Shown here one piece after another: positions 49,007 through 57,936 of a stretch of DNA of 64,000 nt. Source of the stretch: Flavobacterium agrisoli (GTDB taxonomy: Bacteria; Bacteroidota; Bacteroidia; Flavobacteriales; Flavobacteriaceae); assembly GCF_016522065.1 (NCBI RefSeq), contig NZ_JAEHFV010000004.1:244997-308996 (forward strand), written 5' to 3'. Under the pieces are notes generated by a model. That model ran no database searches and was not told the DNA's origin. It saw only the letters and a list, made by a program, of their open reading frames with translations. Position numbers and translations under genes: made by a program. How positions within the stretch are numbered: the first letter of the stretch is position 1; every line of letters starts with the position of its first letter.

Positions 49007-49642
49007 ATGTATGATTTTTTACTTTATTGTAGTTACTTTATATTAACTATAAATTTTATTTTATTTGGCATTAGCTATTTTCGAAAGAAGACGGTTAATG
49101 CTTTTTTCCTAATTTACTTGGGGTTTGCTACAGTTTTGCAGATTGTAATGGAAATAATGTATAAGCTACATATAAAGAACAATGTGTATTTGGTAAATGT
49201 TTTCTTTGTGGGTCAAATGATTTTATTAGCTCTTTTTTTCAAAAGTATCTTATCTTTTTCAATTCAAAAAAAAATTACAAATTATATCTTACTCTTTAAT
49301 ATATTGTATTTTTTGTGCTTTTTTGGTTTAAACTTTAAATATTTTTTTGAATTCAATTTGAGTATAATAACGATTACTTCTTTATCGATTATTGTAATTG
49401 CAAGTATGCATCTATTAAATCAGTTAACAAGTACTAAATTGTATTATCATTTCACAATAGGATTGTTATTATACTTGTTTTCAAGTACTGTTTTTTATCT
49501 AACAGCAAATATTACGAATAGCTGGAGTAACGAATTACAGTTTCTTACTTGGACCATAAATGCAGGATTGCTTGTAGTGTATTATCTTTTCATTCTCTAC
49601 GAATGGAAAGTAAGTTTTGCTCAAAAAACCTTGAAGAATTAA
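49007..49642 (+). CDS. 7-TM hypothetical membrane protein, paralog 2
   Basis: A 211-residue protein with the same plan as paralog 1. Its end (LTANITNSWSNELQFLTWTINAG, then YEWKVSFAQKTLKN) is almost the same as in paralog 3. Its 3' DNA is much more like paralog 1 than the rest of the gene: 24 bases are identical (49593-49616 with 48796-48819), then 16 more across the stop codon. The 161-base gap before it shows no promoter box that I trust. Confidence 0.8.
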   Translation: MYDFLLYCSYFILTINFILFGISYFRKKTVNAFFLIYLGFATVLQIVMEIMYKLHIKNNVYLVNVFFVGQMILLALFFKSILSFSIQKKITNYILLFNILYFLCFFGLNFKYFFEFNLSIITITSLSIIVIASMHLLNQLTSTKLYYHFTIGLLLYLFSSTVFYLTANITNSWSNELQFLTWTINAGLLVVYYLFILYEWKVSFAQKTLKN

Positions 49643-49706
49643 ATAGTTGTTTTTAATTTTTTAAATACCGTGTAATTAGGTTTACAATTATAAGAATTAC
49701 TTTTAC

Positions 49707-50354
49707 ATGATAGATGATGTGTTGATTTATACGGGTTATGGCATTTTAGTACTTAACCTGATTTTATACAGCATTTCCTTTTTTTTCAAAAAGAAAGGCA
49801 ATGCTTTTTTTATTGCCTATTTGTTTTTTTGTACCGCGATGCAATTTTCAATGGAGTTAATGTATCTGTTAGGGAAAGAGAATCTTTTTTTGGGAAATAC
49901 TTTTTTTATAGGTCAGGTAATTATAATCAGCTTGTTTTATAAAAGTCAGTTTAGTTTGCCATTCAAAAAAAAACTGTGTAACTGGATTTTGGGAGTAAAT
50001 ATACTGTATGCAATCCTGTTTTTTAGTTATGATTTTCAATTTGTTTTTCAAACGAATCTCAGTATCATAACCCTAAGTTCATTGTCAATTCTTATCTTGA
50101 TTTATGCCTTTTTTTACAGTAAATTAACTAGGAATAAGGAATATTTTAATTTTTCTATGGGTTTATTAATGTATGTATGCGCTAGTGAAGTTATTTATTT
50201 ATCGGCTAACATCACCAATTCATGGAGTAATGAGTATAAGTTTTTTACATGGCGGATTAATTCACTTTTAATTATTATATATTATCTTTTAATCTGGTAT
50301 GAGTGGAAAGTAAGTTTTGCTCAAAAAAAAGCTCAGTTGCAAAAAACTTCCTGA
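49707..50354 (+). CDS. 7-TM hypothetical membrane protein, paralog 3
   Basis: A 215-residue protein with seven hydrophobic helices and the shared signature LSANITNSWSNEYKFFTWRIN plus YEWKVSFAQKK. It has a slightly longer basic tail (AQLQKTS). It lies 64 bases after paralog 2 and 92 bases before the histidine kinase. Three related genes in a row imply tandem duplication and diversification, as seen for sensory or recognition proteins. Confidence 0.8.
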   Translation: MIDDVLIYTGYGILVLNLILYSISFFFKKKGNAFFIAYLFFCTAMQFSMELMYLLGKENLFLGNTFFIGQVIIISLFYKSQFSLPFKKKLCNWILGVNILYAILFFSYDFQFVFQTNLSIITLSSLSILILIYAFFYSKLTRNKEYFNFSMGLLMYVCASEVIYLSANITNSWSNEYKFFTWRINSLLIIIYYLLIWYEWKVSFAQKKAQLQKTS

Positions 50355-50446
50355 TTTATAAGTTAAAACTGAAGCCCAAATTTTTTATTTTTCTTTACTG
50401 TTTATTACTATTTTTAAGCAAAATTTTCATTTCAAATTAGTATGGT

Positions 50447-51229
50447 ATGGCATTAGATTACGAAAAAGAAGTAGTGACCGTTATAGTATGTATTTCGATG
50501 TTTTTTATGACCATTGCTATTTTACTCGTTGTCTTTTTTTATCTCTCTCGTAAAAAGTTAATTCATAAGGAACTGGAGAAAAAAAATCTCGAAATCGAAA
50601 TGCAAAACGAACTAATCAAAGCAGTTATTGTAACGCAAGAAGAGGAACGAAAACGAATTGCGCAAGATTTACACGATGATATTAGCTCCAAGTTAAATGT
50701 GGTAGGTTTAAATGGGCATTTGTTAAAAACACCCAATTTGCTCCCTCACGAACTCGAAGAAATTACCAATAATATCATTACCCTAAACAACAAAGCACTC
50801 GAAAATTCACGTAAAATTGCACACAACCTGCTTCCGCCAGTGTTAGAAAAATTCGGATTGGAAGCCGGAATTCGTGAATTGTGTCTCGAGTTTGAATCGG
50901 GAAAAACACTAATAATAGATTTTATTCAAGAAACGATCATCGAACAAGATTTAAATCGCGATTTGCATGTATTTCGAATCTTGCAAGAATTATTAAACAA
51001 CTCGGTTCGCCACGGAAAAGCATCTAAAGTCAAAATTAAAATAGATAAAACCAAAGAAGGCTATTGTTGCCACTACCACGATAACGGTGTTGGTTTTGAT
51101 GTTAATAAGGCGACGCATCAAAAAGGACTGGGAACCAAAAATATGGCCAGTAGGGTACAGTATTTAAATGGAGAATTAATAATAAATTCGGCTGTAGGTG
51201 AGGGAATTACCGTCTATTTCACATTTTAG
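50447..51229 (+). CDS. Sensor histidine kinase of the NarL/DesK type without a sensor domain
   Basis: A 260-residue kinase with one membrane helix (about 9-31) and almost nothing outside the membrane. A short coiled stretch (ELEKKNLEIEMQNELIKAVIV) leads to the HisKA_3-type phospho-acceptor (QEEERKRIAQDLHDDISSKL, His in LHDD) and a HATPase with ELLNNSVRHGKASKV (N box), DNGVGFD and KGLGTKNMASRV. Lacking a receptor of its own, it probably takes its signal from a partner; the upstream 7-TM proteins are obvious candidates. The response regulator follows. Confidence 0.92.
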   Translation: MALDYEKEVVTVIVCISMFFMTIAILLVVFFYLSRKKLIHKELEKKNLEIEMQNELIKAVIVTQEEERKRIAQDLHDDISSKLNVVGLNGHLLKTPNLLPHELEEITNNIITLNNKALENSRKIAHNLLPPVLEKFGLEAGIRELCLEFESGKTLIIDFIQETIIEQDLNRDLHVFRILQELLNNSVRHGKASKVKIKIDKTKEGYCCHYHDNGVGFDVNKATHQKGLGTKNMASRVQYLNGELIINSAVGEGITVYFTF

Positions 51230-51362
51230 TCTTGATAATTGACAGTTTATTTCATATTTTTTTGTACTTTTCGCTAACCAAATGCAATATGAACGCGTCC
51301 CAAATCCGTTTTTATTGTAATTTTTTTTGAAAACCCCTAACTACAGACCTCAAAAAAGAATT

Positions 51363-52028
51363 ATGAAAAGCGTTATTTCAATTGTTTTGGTAGATGATGA
51401 ACTCTTATTTCGTCAGGGCGTAAAATTCATGATCAATCGTGACGAAAATCTTGAAGTGATTTATGAAGCTTCGAATGGGGGTGAATTGTTAAACTACTTA
51501 GAAACAACGCCAACTTTACCCGATATTGTAATAACTGATTTAAAAATGCCCGTTTTAAATGGGGTTGAAACGACTAAAATTCTGCAAAAACAATATCCTA
51601 ATCTTAAAATTATTGCATTAACCAGTTACGATTCGCCTTCTTTTATTGCCAATATGCTAGATGTAGGAGCAGCTTCTTTTATACTTAAAAATGCACATCC
51701 CGAAGATTTAATTGCAACTATTAAAGAAGTTGCCGATAAAGGATTTTATTATAACGATAGAGTGCTTAAAATTGTAAAAGAAATTGAGCTCAAAAATAAA
51801 ACAACAAAAAGCGAATTAGATGCGGGATTTTTATCGCCCCGTGAAATTGAAGTTTTACAACTCATTTGTGAACAAAAAAATACAGCTCAAATTGCCGAAA
51901 TTCTTTGCATTAGTCCTAGAACCGTCGAGGGGCATCGAACGAATCTATTATTAAAAACCGACTCCAAAAATATTGCCGGTTTGGTGGTTTTTGCTATTCA
52001 AAACAAAATTACTTTGATTGATTTTTAA
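51363..52028 (+). CDS. NarL/FixJ-family response regulator
   Basis: A 221-residue protein with a receiver domain (VLVDDELLFRQGVKFMI; phospho-Asp in IVITDLKMPVLNG; Thr/Ser and Lys positions in ALTSYD and FILKNAH) and a LuxR-type HTH (LSPREIEVLQLICEQKNT, then ISPRTVEGHRTNLLLKT). I start at the ATG at 51363; an upstream in-frame non-ATG start at 51327 is weaker. Partner of the kinase gene 133 bases upstream. Confidence 0.93.
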   Translation: MKSVISIVLVDDELLFRQGVKFMINRDENLEVIYEASNGGELLNYLETTPTLPDIVITDLKMPVLNGVETTKILQKQYPNLKIIALTSYDSPSFIANMLDVGAASFILKNAHPEDLIATIKEVADKGFYYNDRVLKIVKEIELKNKTTKSELDAGFLSPREIEVLQLICEQKNTAQIAEILCISPRTVEGHRTNLLLKTDSKNIAGLVVFAIQNKITLIDF

Positions 52029-52033
52029 TGAGT

Positions 52034-52159
52034 TTAGCTCAGTAAAAAACGAATAGAGAGTACGTAGTATACGATAATCATTAAAATAAGGATTCCAACC
52101 CCAATTTTTTTAAGTAGGCTCAACCCTTTTGGTTGATTGTTGTAGTTTTCGGTGTTCAT
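52034..52159 (-). CDS. Small single-TM protein (41 residues)
   Basis: A short reading frame on the minus strand encodes MNTENYNNQPKGLSLLKKIG followed by a strongly hydrophobic helix (VGILILMIIVYYVL) and SIRFLLS. It starts with ATG, has a good -7 box (TAGGTTTG) 32 bases upstream, and its stop is 5 bases from the convergent response-regulator stop. Single-helix proteins of this size often modulate membrane complexes. Function unknown; whether it is linked to the kinase cluster is a guess. Confidence 0.6.
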   Translation of the reverse strand: MNTENYNNQPKGLSLLKKIGVGILILMIIVYYVLSIRFLLS

Positions 52160-52191
52160 GACAATAGTTTTTTAATTGGTTATTCGTTACA

Positions 52192-52199
52192 CAAACCTA
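52192..52199 (-). promoter_or_regulatory. -7 promoter box TAGGTTTG of the 41-residue gene
   Basis: On the minus strand TAGGTTTG fits TAnnTTTG and lies 32 bases before the ATG at 52159. Confidence 0.5.
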
Positions 52200-52341
52200 C
52201 TGCAAATTTTTTTTTTGTCACTGCGTGGTTTTACGTGATTTTAAGAATCGAATTGTTAAAATTTCATTTTTGAGATGGTAAACGATGTAAATAAATAAGG
52301 TAATTAAAAGAGCTTTTCTAAAGCTTCTACCATAACTTTTT

Positions 52342-52349
52342 TATCTTTG
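52342..52349 (+). promoter_or_regulatory. -7 promoter box TATCTTTG
   Basis: TATCTTTG lies 18 bases before the ATG at 52368 and overlaps the upstream in-frame TTG at 52347, which it excludes as a start. Confidence 0.7.
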
Positions 52350-52367
52350 AGAACAAATAGTTGTACT

Positions 52368-53630
52368 ATGTTCAAACGATTTTTTTTAGTTGTTTTCTTT
52401 ATTCTGTCAATTACGTCTCTAAGAGCGTCTTTTATTTTGTTGCCCATGGACGAAACCTCACAACAAAATCATTTAAAGGCGTATGGTATTACCTATTGGT
52501 GTTTAACTAACCAATATAAAGCTAGTTGGTTACTCAATTACCGAGGTGGTTCTTTTTTACTACCAGATGCGGCCAATATTAGAAAAGAATGCCATATTCG
52601 TGGAGTAAGCTTTGAATTGCTTTCAGATGATCAAGCCAATACTATTTTAGAAGAAATTGCAAGTCCATCGCAAAATATGGAAGCAGTAGTATTAGAAAAA
52701 GCTCCAAAAATTGCCGTGTACACTCCCAAAGGGAAACAGCCTTGGGATGATGCCGTTACCTTAGTTTTAACCTATGCCGAAATTCCGTTTACCGAAATTT
52801 ATGATACCGAAGTGTTAACCGACCAATTGGTTATGTACGATTGGTTGCATTTGCACCATGAAGATTTTACAGGTCAATACGGAAAATTTTATGCCGCTTA
52901 TAAAAATACGCCTTGGTACTTGGAACAAAAACAAGAAGCGGAAAGTTTGGCCAAACAATTAGGTTACGGGAAAGTTTCGGTAGAGAAAGGTGCTGTTGCC
53001 AAAAAAATTAGAGATTTTGTAGTAGGTGGAGGCTTTATGTTTGCCATGTGTTCGGCTACGGATAGTTTTGATATTGCCTTAGCAGCCGATGGTGTTGATA
53101 TTTGCGAAGCCATGTTTGATGGGGATGCTAGTGAACCGAATTACCAATCAAAGTTGCAATATGCCAATAGTTTTGCTTTCAAAGATTTTACCTTAGAACG
53201 CCGTCCGGAACAATACGAGTTTTCAAATATTGATATGACAGGGCAAAGGCACATCCCGATGGATAAAGATTATTTTACGTTAATGGAATTTTCGGCCAAA
53301 TGGGATCCTATTCCGAGTATGTTGTGTCAAAACCATACCCAATTAGTTAAAGGATTCATGGGGCAAACTACCTCCTTTAATCCTGATGTAGTCAAATCGA
53401 ATGTATTGGTTATGGGTGCTTGCGAATTAAACGGAGAGGCCCGTTACATTCACGGCGAAAAAGGAAAAGGAATGTTTACGTTTTTTGGCGGACACGATCC
53501 TGAAGATTTTCAGCACAAAGTAGGTGATCCTCCAACGGTTTTAGATTTGCATCCTAATTCACCCGGCTACCGTTTAATATTAAATAACGTATTGTTCCCA
53601 GCTGCTCGCAAAAAACACCTTAAAACCTAA
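52368..53630 (+). CDS. Exported protein of the family often labelled 'asparagine synthetase B' in Bacteroidota
   Basis: A 420-residue protein with a signal peptide (FKRFFLVVFFILSITSLRAS). The mature N-terminus reads FILLPMDE, then HLKAYGITYWCL and NYRGGSFLLPD. A middle part (PKIAVYTPKGKQPWDDAVTL ... GGGFMFAMCSATDSFDIAL) looks like a class-I glutamine-amidotransferase-like fold. Proteins of this kind are commonly named asparagine synthetase B, but I see neither the N-terminal nucleophile Cys2 nor an SGGxDS ATP loop, and it is exported. Its true role is unknown. It has its own promoter. Confidence 0.75.
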   Translation: MFKRFFLVVFFILSITSLRASFILLPMDETSQQNHLKAYGITYWCLTNQYKASWLLNYRGGSFLLPDAANIRKECHIRGVSFELLSDDQANTILEEIASPSQNMEAVVLEKAPKIAVYTPKGKQPWDDAVTLVLTYAEIPFTEIYDTEVLTDQLVMYDWLHLHHEDFTGQYGKFYAAYKNTPWYLEQKQEAESLAKQLGYGKVSVEKGAVAKKIRDFVVGGGFMFAMCSATDSFDIALAADGVDICEAMFDGDASEPNYQSKLQYANSFAFKDFTLERRPEQYEFSNIDMTGQRHIPMDKDYFTLMEFSAKWDPIPSMLCQNHTQLVKGFMGQTTSFNPDVVKSNVLVMGACELNGEARYIHGEKGKGMFTFFGGHDPEDFQHKVGDPPTVLDLHPNSPGYRLILNNVLFPAARKKHLKT

Positions 53631-53639
53631 AAAGAAAAG

Positions 53640-53888
53640 TTAGTTTTTTTTATAGCGGTTTTTAATGGCATGCCCAATAATGATGATTTGCAAAACCAAT
53701 AATGCTGGTAGATAAAGCAATTGCCAATCAATTTCAAGAATGCCAATTTGTGCGCAGATAAAAGCCACAAAGTAGGATAAAAAAAAGGTGAGTAATATCG
53801 TTTTGTAAATAATTTTTGCTTTATCCGAACTTAATTTTAGCAGAATAGGTCTAAATTTAGTTACGAAGGAGTGTTTTGGAAGAGGCAT
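53640..53888 (-). CDS. Small two-helix membrane protein, hypothetical
   Basis: An 82-residue protein from the ATG at 53888 (MPLPKHSFVTKFRPILLKLS) with two hydrophobic helices (TILLTFFLSYFVAFICAQIG and LLYLPALLVLQIIIIGHA) and a basic tail NRYKKN. A longer frame from 53909 begins with TTG inside the -7 box and is rejected. Convergent with the upstream exported protein, stops 9 bases apart with no terminator between. No family recognised. Confidence 0.65.
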   Translation of the reverse strand: MPLPKHSFVTKFRPILLKLSSDKAKIIYKTILLTFFLSYFVAFICAQIGILEIDWQLLYLPALLVLQIIIIGHAIKNRYKKN

Positions 53889-53906
53889 AACAACAGTTCT
53901 TTTAAA

Positions 53907-53914
53907 CAAAAATA
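53907..53914 (-). promoter_or_regulatory. -7 promoter box TATTTTTG
   Basis: On the minus strand TATTTTTG lies 18 bases before the ATG at 53888. The following 53915-54183 is a gene-free A+T-rich stretch with nothing else recognised. Confidence 0.55.
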
Positions 53915-54183
53915 AATCAAAACAATTACCCTTTTTTACGGAAAACCGTAAATTAGCTTTTATCTCAATTCATTTAATATGCGTTGTTTTGTGGATTTGT
54001 TTCTCAAATGCCGAAAGGTGTTATTCTTAAAAAATAAAAACGGATTTATTTCATGTGAAAATTTATAAAATCGATGTACTGATTTTTTTTGAGAGAATAA
54101 GTGTAATGGTTTTAAAAATTAATAGAACTATATAGTAGTGCTACTTTTGGGATTTTTATATTAAATGAGATTGCTATCAAAAA

Positions 54184-54217
54184 AAAACAGAAGCCACGCT
54201 AACGTGACTTCTGTTTT
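54184..54217 (-). terminator. Terminator of the TonB receptor / DUF4374 operon
   Basis: A 15-base-pair stem (54184-54198 with 54203-54217) with a 4-base loop. The single mismatch is a G-U pair in minus-strand RNA; a T-run follows on that strand. Confidence 0.88.
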
Positions 54218-54239
54218 GATATTCAATTTTGATTTAAAA

Positions 54240-55499
54240 TTAGTTGGTAATAATATTAAATCCTTGGATTCTTCCGCTTTCTTTTAAACGGAAAGTTTCT
54301 TTGGTAACTTTAGTAGCAGGATTGTATTGCATTACACCAGAAAACCCTTCTGAAGTATTGTTTGATAAGAAATAGATTTCTCCATTATGGAAAAATGGAT
54401 TTTGGGTGGTGTAGAAATTATCTGCAGGCATATCCAAACGAGTTGCTTTTTTAGTGGCAACGTCTATTTCATTCCAATACCAAACATCACTTCTATATTT
54501 CACGCCATGTTGACCACCACCATAATACGATACCGCTCTAGAAGGTATGGTAGTGTAAATTTTATTATTGTAAGCAAACAAACGATTAAACTCTGCAGGA
54601 AACTGGTACGATTTGATATCCAATTCAAACTCGGTATCAAAAGTAGTTTGACCGCTTTTAATTCTAAGAATTTTAGATGAATAATCCGTTGGTTGTGTTT
54701 TCATATCTCCAACAGTAGCAAAATACAAGTCTTTTGTTACCTCGTCTAAACTCCATAAAACATGATCAATGAATACACCTAAATTGGTAGTACCACCAAT
54801 TCGGGTAACATTTTCAATTTTGTTTGTAGTCAAATTGTAAACCGCTATCGCAACTTCTTTAACAGGAGGTGTTACTTGCCAGTTGTTACCTTCTTTTGTT
54901 CCGCATAACAAATCCAAATACAATTTATCATCTCTTTTGGCAATGATTAATTGACCAATAGATTCTAATGGCTGTCCTTCTGATAATGATGAAAAATCAA
55001 TTTCTCCGGTTCTTTCCATAGTTGTTGGGTTGAATTTTTGCAATTTCAAACCACCGCGAACTTTATCCCAATAGAAACCTTCAGTAGCACTTGCTACCAA
55101 GAAATTGGTTTCGTATGCATTGGATTGTGATGGTAAAAATCCCAAATCTACTATTTTACCAGTAGCATCAATACCCATTCTGTTAATTCCTTGTTTGGTG
55201 TTGGTAACATCATTTACTTTGTAAAGCATATCACCTAAATTTCTTCCTCCTAACGAAGAAGCTACTTGTAAAAATGGCAATCCAGCCAAATTAATTTCTC
55301 TTGACTTGTTGTCTTTTAAAGCATAGATACCACCGCTCCAGTTTGCGGCTCCGTTATAAATAACCCAAGTTTCATTTTTTGGTAAGGTGTCATCTGGAGT
55401 GATTTCTTCTTTTGAATCGTTTTCGCTACTACAAGAAAATAAGAAGATGCAAGCGGCTAATCCGGTAAGTGCTGATCGAAATGAATTATTTCTTTTCAT
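54240..55499 (-). CDS. DUF4374 lipoprotein (probable beta-propeller, XusB-like)
   Basis: A 419-residue lipoprotein: lipobox LFSC with Cys at residue 23, followed by SSENDSKEE, an acidic surface-export type signal. The body has repeated beta-strand blocks (WVIYNGAANWSGGIYALKD, GQLIIAKRDDKLYLDLLCGT, LFAYNNKIYTTIPSRAVSYYGGGQ, NPFFHNGEIYFLSNN) typical of a propeller and of DUF4374. As I recall, the Bacteroides siderophore-capture lipoprotein XusB belongs to this family. It follows a TonB receptor by 25 bases and probably hands its ligand to it. Confidence 0.85.
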   Translation of the reverse strand: MKRNNSFRSALTGLAACIFLFSCSSENDSKEEITPDDTLPKNETWVIYNGAANWSGGIYALKDNKSREINLAGLPFLQVASSLGGRNLGDMLYKVNDVTNTKQGINRMGIDATGKIVDLGFLPSQSNAYETNFLVASATEGFYWDKVRGGLKLQKFNPTTMERTGEIDFSSLSEGQPLESIGQLIIAKRDDKLYLDLLCGTKEGNNWQVTPPVKEVAIAVYNLTTNKIENVTRIGGTTNLGVFIDHVLWSLDEVTKDLYFATVGDMKTQPTDYSSKILRIKSGQTTFDTEFELDIKSYQFPAEFNRLFAYNNKIYTTIPSRAVSYYGGGQHGVKYRSDVWYWNEIDVATKKATRLDMPADNFYTTQNPFFHNGEIYFLSNNTSEGFSGVMQYNPATKVTKETFRLKESGRIQGFNIITN

Positions 55500-55524
55500 A
55501 ATTAAGTGGATGTATTAAATTATA

Positions 55525-57909
55525 TTAAAATAGTTGATATACAATTTTGAAATGGAATGATCTTCCGGGACGTTGCACATTGAAATTATCGTACAATTTT
55601 ACATTTCCCACATTTCGACATTCAGCCGAAAGTGTGGTTTTTTTGTCTGCAAAATGATAGTAAAGTCCCAAATCATTCGAAAATTGACCCAAGCGACCAT
55701 CTTTCGGTATAATCAAAGAGGTCTGAAACTCTTTCACAGGTTCAAATAATCCGGGTTCCTGACTTTTAGGAATCGGAACTAGAAAAAAACGATGGGTATA
55801 ATTAGCATTCCAAGTGAAATTGACTTGGTCTGTTTTATTGAATATGCTTGTAAAAGTTGTATTTACCCACAGGTTTCCAAACAAATACGGAATGTTGGGT
55901 ACTCTAGAATCGTTTAAATATTTGAAAGCCGATTCTTCTATTCCTACCCTGCGAATATCTTGATAGGTCATGTTGAAACCGGTAGTTAGCCATTTGTTTA
56001 CTATATAGTTGGTTTCGATTTCTAAACCTTTGATATTCGATTTCTCGTAATTGATGTAACGATTAAACGGAATATCGAGTTGCAAGAAAATAATATCTTT
56101 TACTTTTCGATAAAATAAATTGGCCGAAAAAGTAACACTACTATTAGCTTGAGTAAGGGTATATTGACCATTTAAATTGACATTGTGACTTTTTTCAGGA
56201 TTCAAATCTAAATTTTCCTTAACCATGCGTGCATCGCCAAAAATCTCAAATTCATCAGGTAAACGGGTTGCGTATTCGTAAGATAACTTAAGTAATGTAC
56301 TTTCTTTTTGCCATTTTAAAGCGCCCAAATAACCAAATTGCTGGTCGTTTTTGGAAGATTTCCAAGCAAAACCATAATTGTCGGTGGTAAATCCTTCGGT
56401 TTGATATTGATAAAATTTAGCAGCCAAGATACTTTCTAATCGAGTATTTTGCCACAGTGATCGCCAAGCCAAGGCCAAATTGTTTTTTTGATATGTAGCT
56501 GGAATGGTGAGTACATCTACATTTTCTATTACCGAAACAGCTCCAAGTGGATCGCTTCCTTTTCGGCGTTGGTAGTAATACAATTCGCTAAATTCTAAAA
56601 AATTATAATCAGATAATTCGTATTCAGCATTCAGCCTAGATGATACAAAATCATAATGTAAATGTTGATTATTACCAGCTCTAATCTCGCCTGGTTGCAT
56701 ATTTTCGGCAATGATTGCGCCTTTCCAATTGTAACGTACCGTTGCAGTATCAATAAATTTGGTATTAAAATGGCTATAGTTGGTTAAGAGGTTGACTTTT
56801 AGCTTATCGTCAAAAAAACGTTTTTTGTAATGAACCATTCCAGTAAAATTCGTTTCATAAGAAAACGGTTTTCCGTATACATTCACCATGTTGGCATCAT
56901 TCTGAATTTGCTTATAAAAATCCGAATAAATTAAGGTGAAACGCAAGTCATCTGCCCACGTTTTATCTTTTAGCCCAATAAATGCCTCAACATATTTAGA
57001 GCGAGTCATGTCGTGAAAACGTTTTACATCGCTATATTCTTCAACAGCAGCATCATTTTGTATGGGTACATTTACTTTATAATTGTTGTCGGAATAATTA
57101 AATGTTCCGTTAATACCACCATAAAAGTTGTTTTTGTTTTGTAAGAAAAAATTAACCGTGGCTCGATGGGTATTAAAAGAGACTAATTCATATGAGGCTT
57201 CACAAAAATTTTTGTTTGAAGTTCGTGTAACCAAATTAATTCCACCTCCAAGAGCATCGGACGCCAAATAAATAGGCATTACACCTTTGTAAATTTCAAC
57301 ACGGTCAAGCATGTTTAGCGGTATGGTACCCAAACTGAATCCATGTCCAAATAATTCAATTGGAATGCCGTCTTTAAATATACGGACCGCTTTTCCTTGT
57401 AAACCACCTAAATTAATTTGTACGGCCGATCCAATATTACCATCTGTACGCAATTTGACACCAGAGGCTCTATTCAAGTAATCGCCAACATCGCCGGCTT
57501 TGTCGTATTGTTTTTTAAAGTCGATGACGGATACCGAAAAGGGTGATTCTTCAATTTCTTGTTTGATGCTTTTATTGTGTATGACAACCTCATTTAATTT
57601 ATCGGATTTTTCTATATAGACTGGAATGTGGTAGGTAAAATGATTTTTTTGGCCGCATGTTACAACAAGAGCCTCTTTTAAGAGTGTCTGATTGTCTTTT
57701 ACAAGTTCAATACTATGATTACCTTCATCCAAATCAAGTTGAACGACTCCTGAACTAGAACTTACGGCTAGAATTTTAGAATTAATTAATAGGGTTATGC
57801 CCGATATTGGTTTGCCATTTTTATCTTGAACATTTATAGATACAGGGCAGGCATGGGCTAAGCACCAACCAAACAAGGCTATGAAAAGAAATGTGATTCG
57901 AGTAATCAA
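55525..57909 (-). CDS. TonB-dependent outer-membrane receptor (siderophore/iron type)
   Basis: The 794-residue protein has a signal peptide (ITFLFIALFGWCLAHA), a carboxypeptidase-regulatory-like domain (about 20-105, NVQDKNGKPISGITLLINSK), a plug (SVSVIDFKKQYDKAGDVGDYLNRASGVKLR ... DRVEIYKGVMPIYLASDALGGGINLVTR) and a barrel ending FHFKIVYQLF. No ATG is in frame near the start; translation must begin at TTG (57907-57909). It is shorter than SusC and paired with a DUF4374 lipoprotein and an AraC regulator, which suggests xenosiderophore or related iron uptake. Substrate is inference. Confidence 0.9.
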   Translation of the reverse strand: MITRITFLFIALFGWCLAHACPVSINVQDKNGKPISGITLLINSKILAVSSSSGVVQLDLDEGNHSIELVKDNQTLLKEALVVTCGQKNHFTYHIPVYIEKSDKLNEVVIHNKSIKQEIEESPFSVSVIDFKKQYDKAGDVGDYLNRASGVKLRTDGNIGSAVQINLGGLQGKAVRIFKDGIPIELFGHGFSLGTIPLNMLDRVEIYKGVMPIYLASDALGGGINLVTRTSNKNFCEASYELVSFNTHRATVNFFLQNKNNFYGGINGTFNYSDNNYKVNVPIQNDAAVEEYSDVKRFHDMTRSKYVEAFIGLKDKTWADDLRFTLIYSDFYKQIQNDANMVNVYGKPFSYETNFTGMVHYKKRFFDDKLKVNLLTNYSHFNTKFIDTATVRYNWKGAIIAENMQPGEIRAGNNQHLHYDFVSSRLNAEYELSDYNFLEFSELYYYQRRKGSDPLGAVSVIENVDVLTIPATYQKNNLALAWRSLWQNTRLESILAAKFYQYQTEGFTTDNYGFAWKSSKNDQQFGYLGALKWQKESTLLKLSYEYATRLPDEFEIFGDARMVKENLDLNPEKSHNVNLNGQYTLTQANSSVTFSANLFYRKVKDIIFLQLDIPFNRYINYEKSNIKGLEIETNYIVNKWLTTGFNMTYQDIRRVGIEESAFKYLNDSRVPNIPYLFGNLWVNTTFTSIFNKTDQVNFTWNANYTHRFFLVPIPKSQEPGLFEPVKEFQTSLIIPKDGRLGQFSNDLGLYYHFADKKTTLSAECRNVGNVKLYDNFNVQRPGRSFHFKIVYQLF

Positions 57910-57936
57910 ATATTTTTATTTAAACTTATTATAAAT

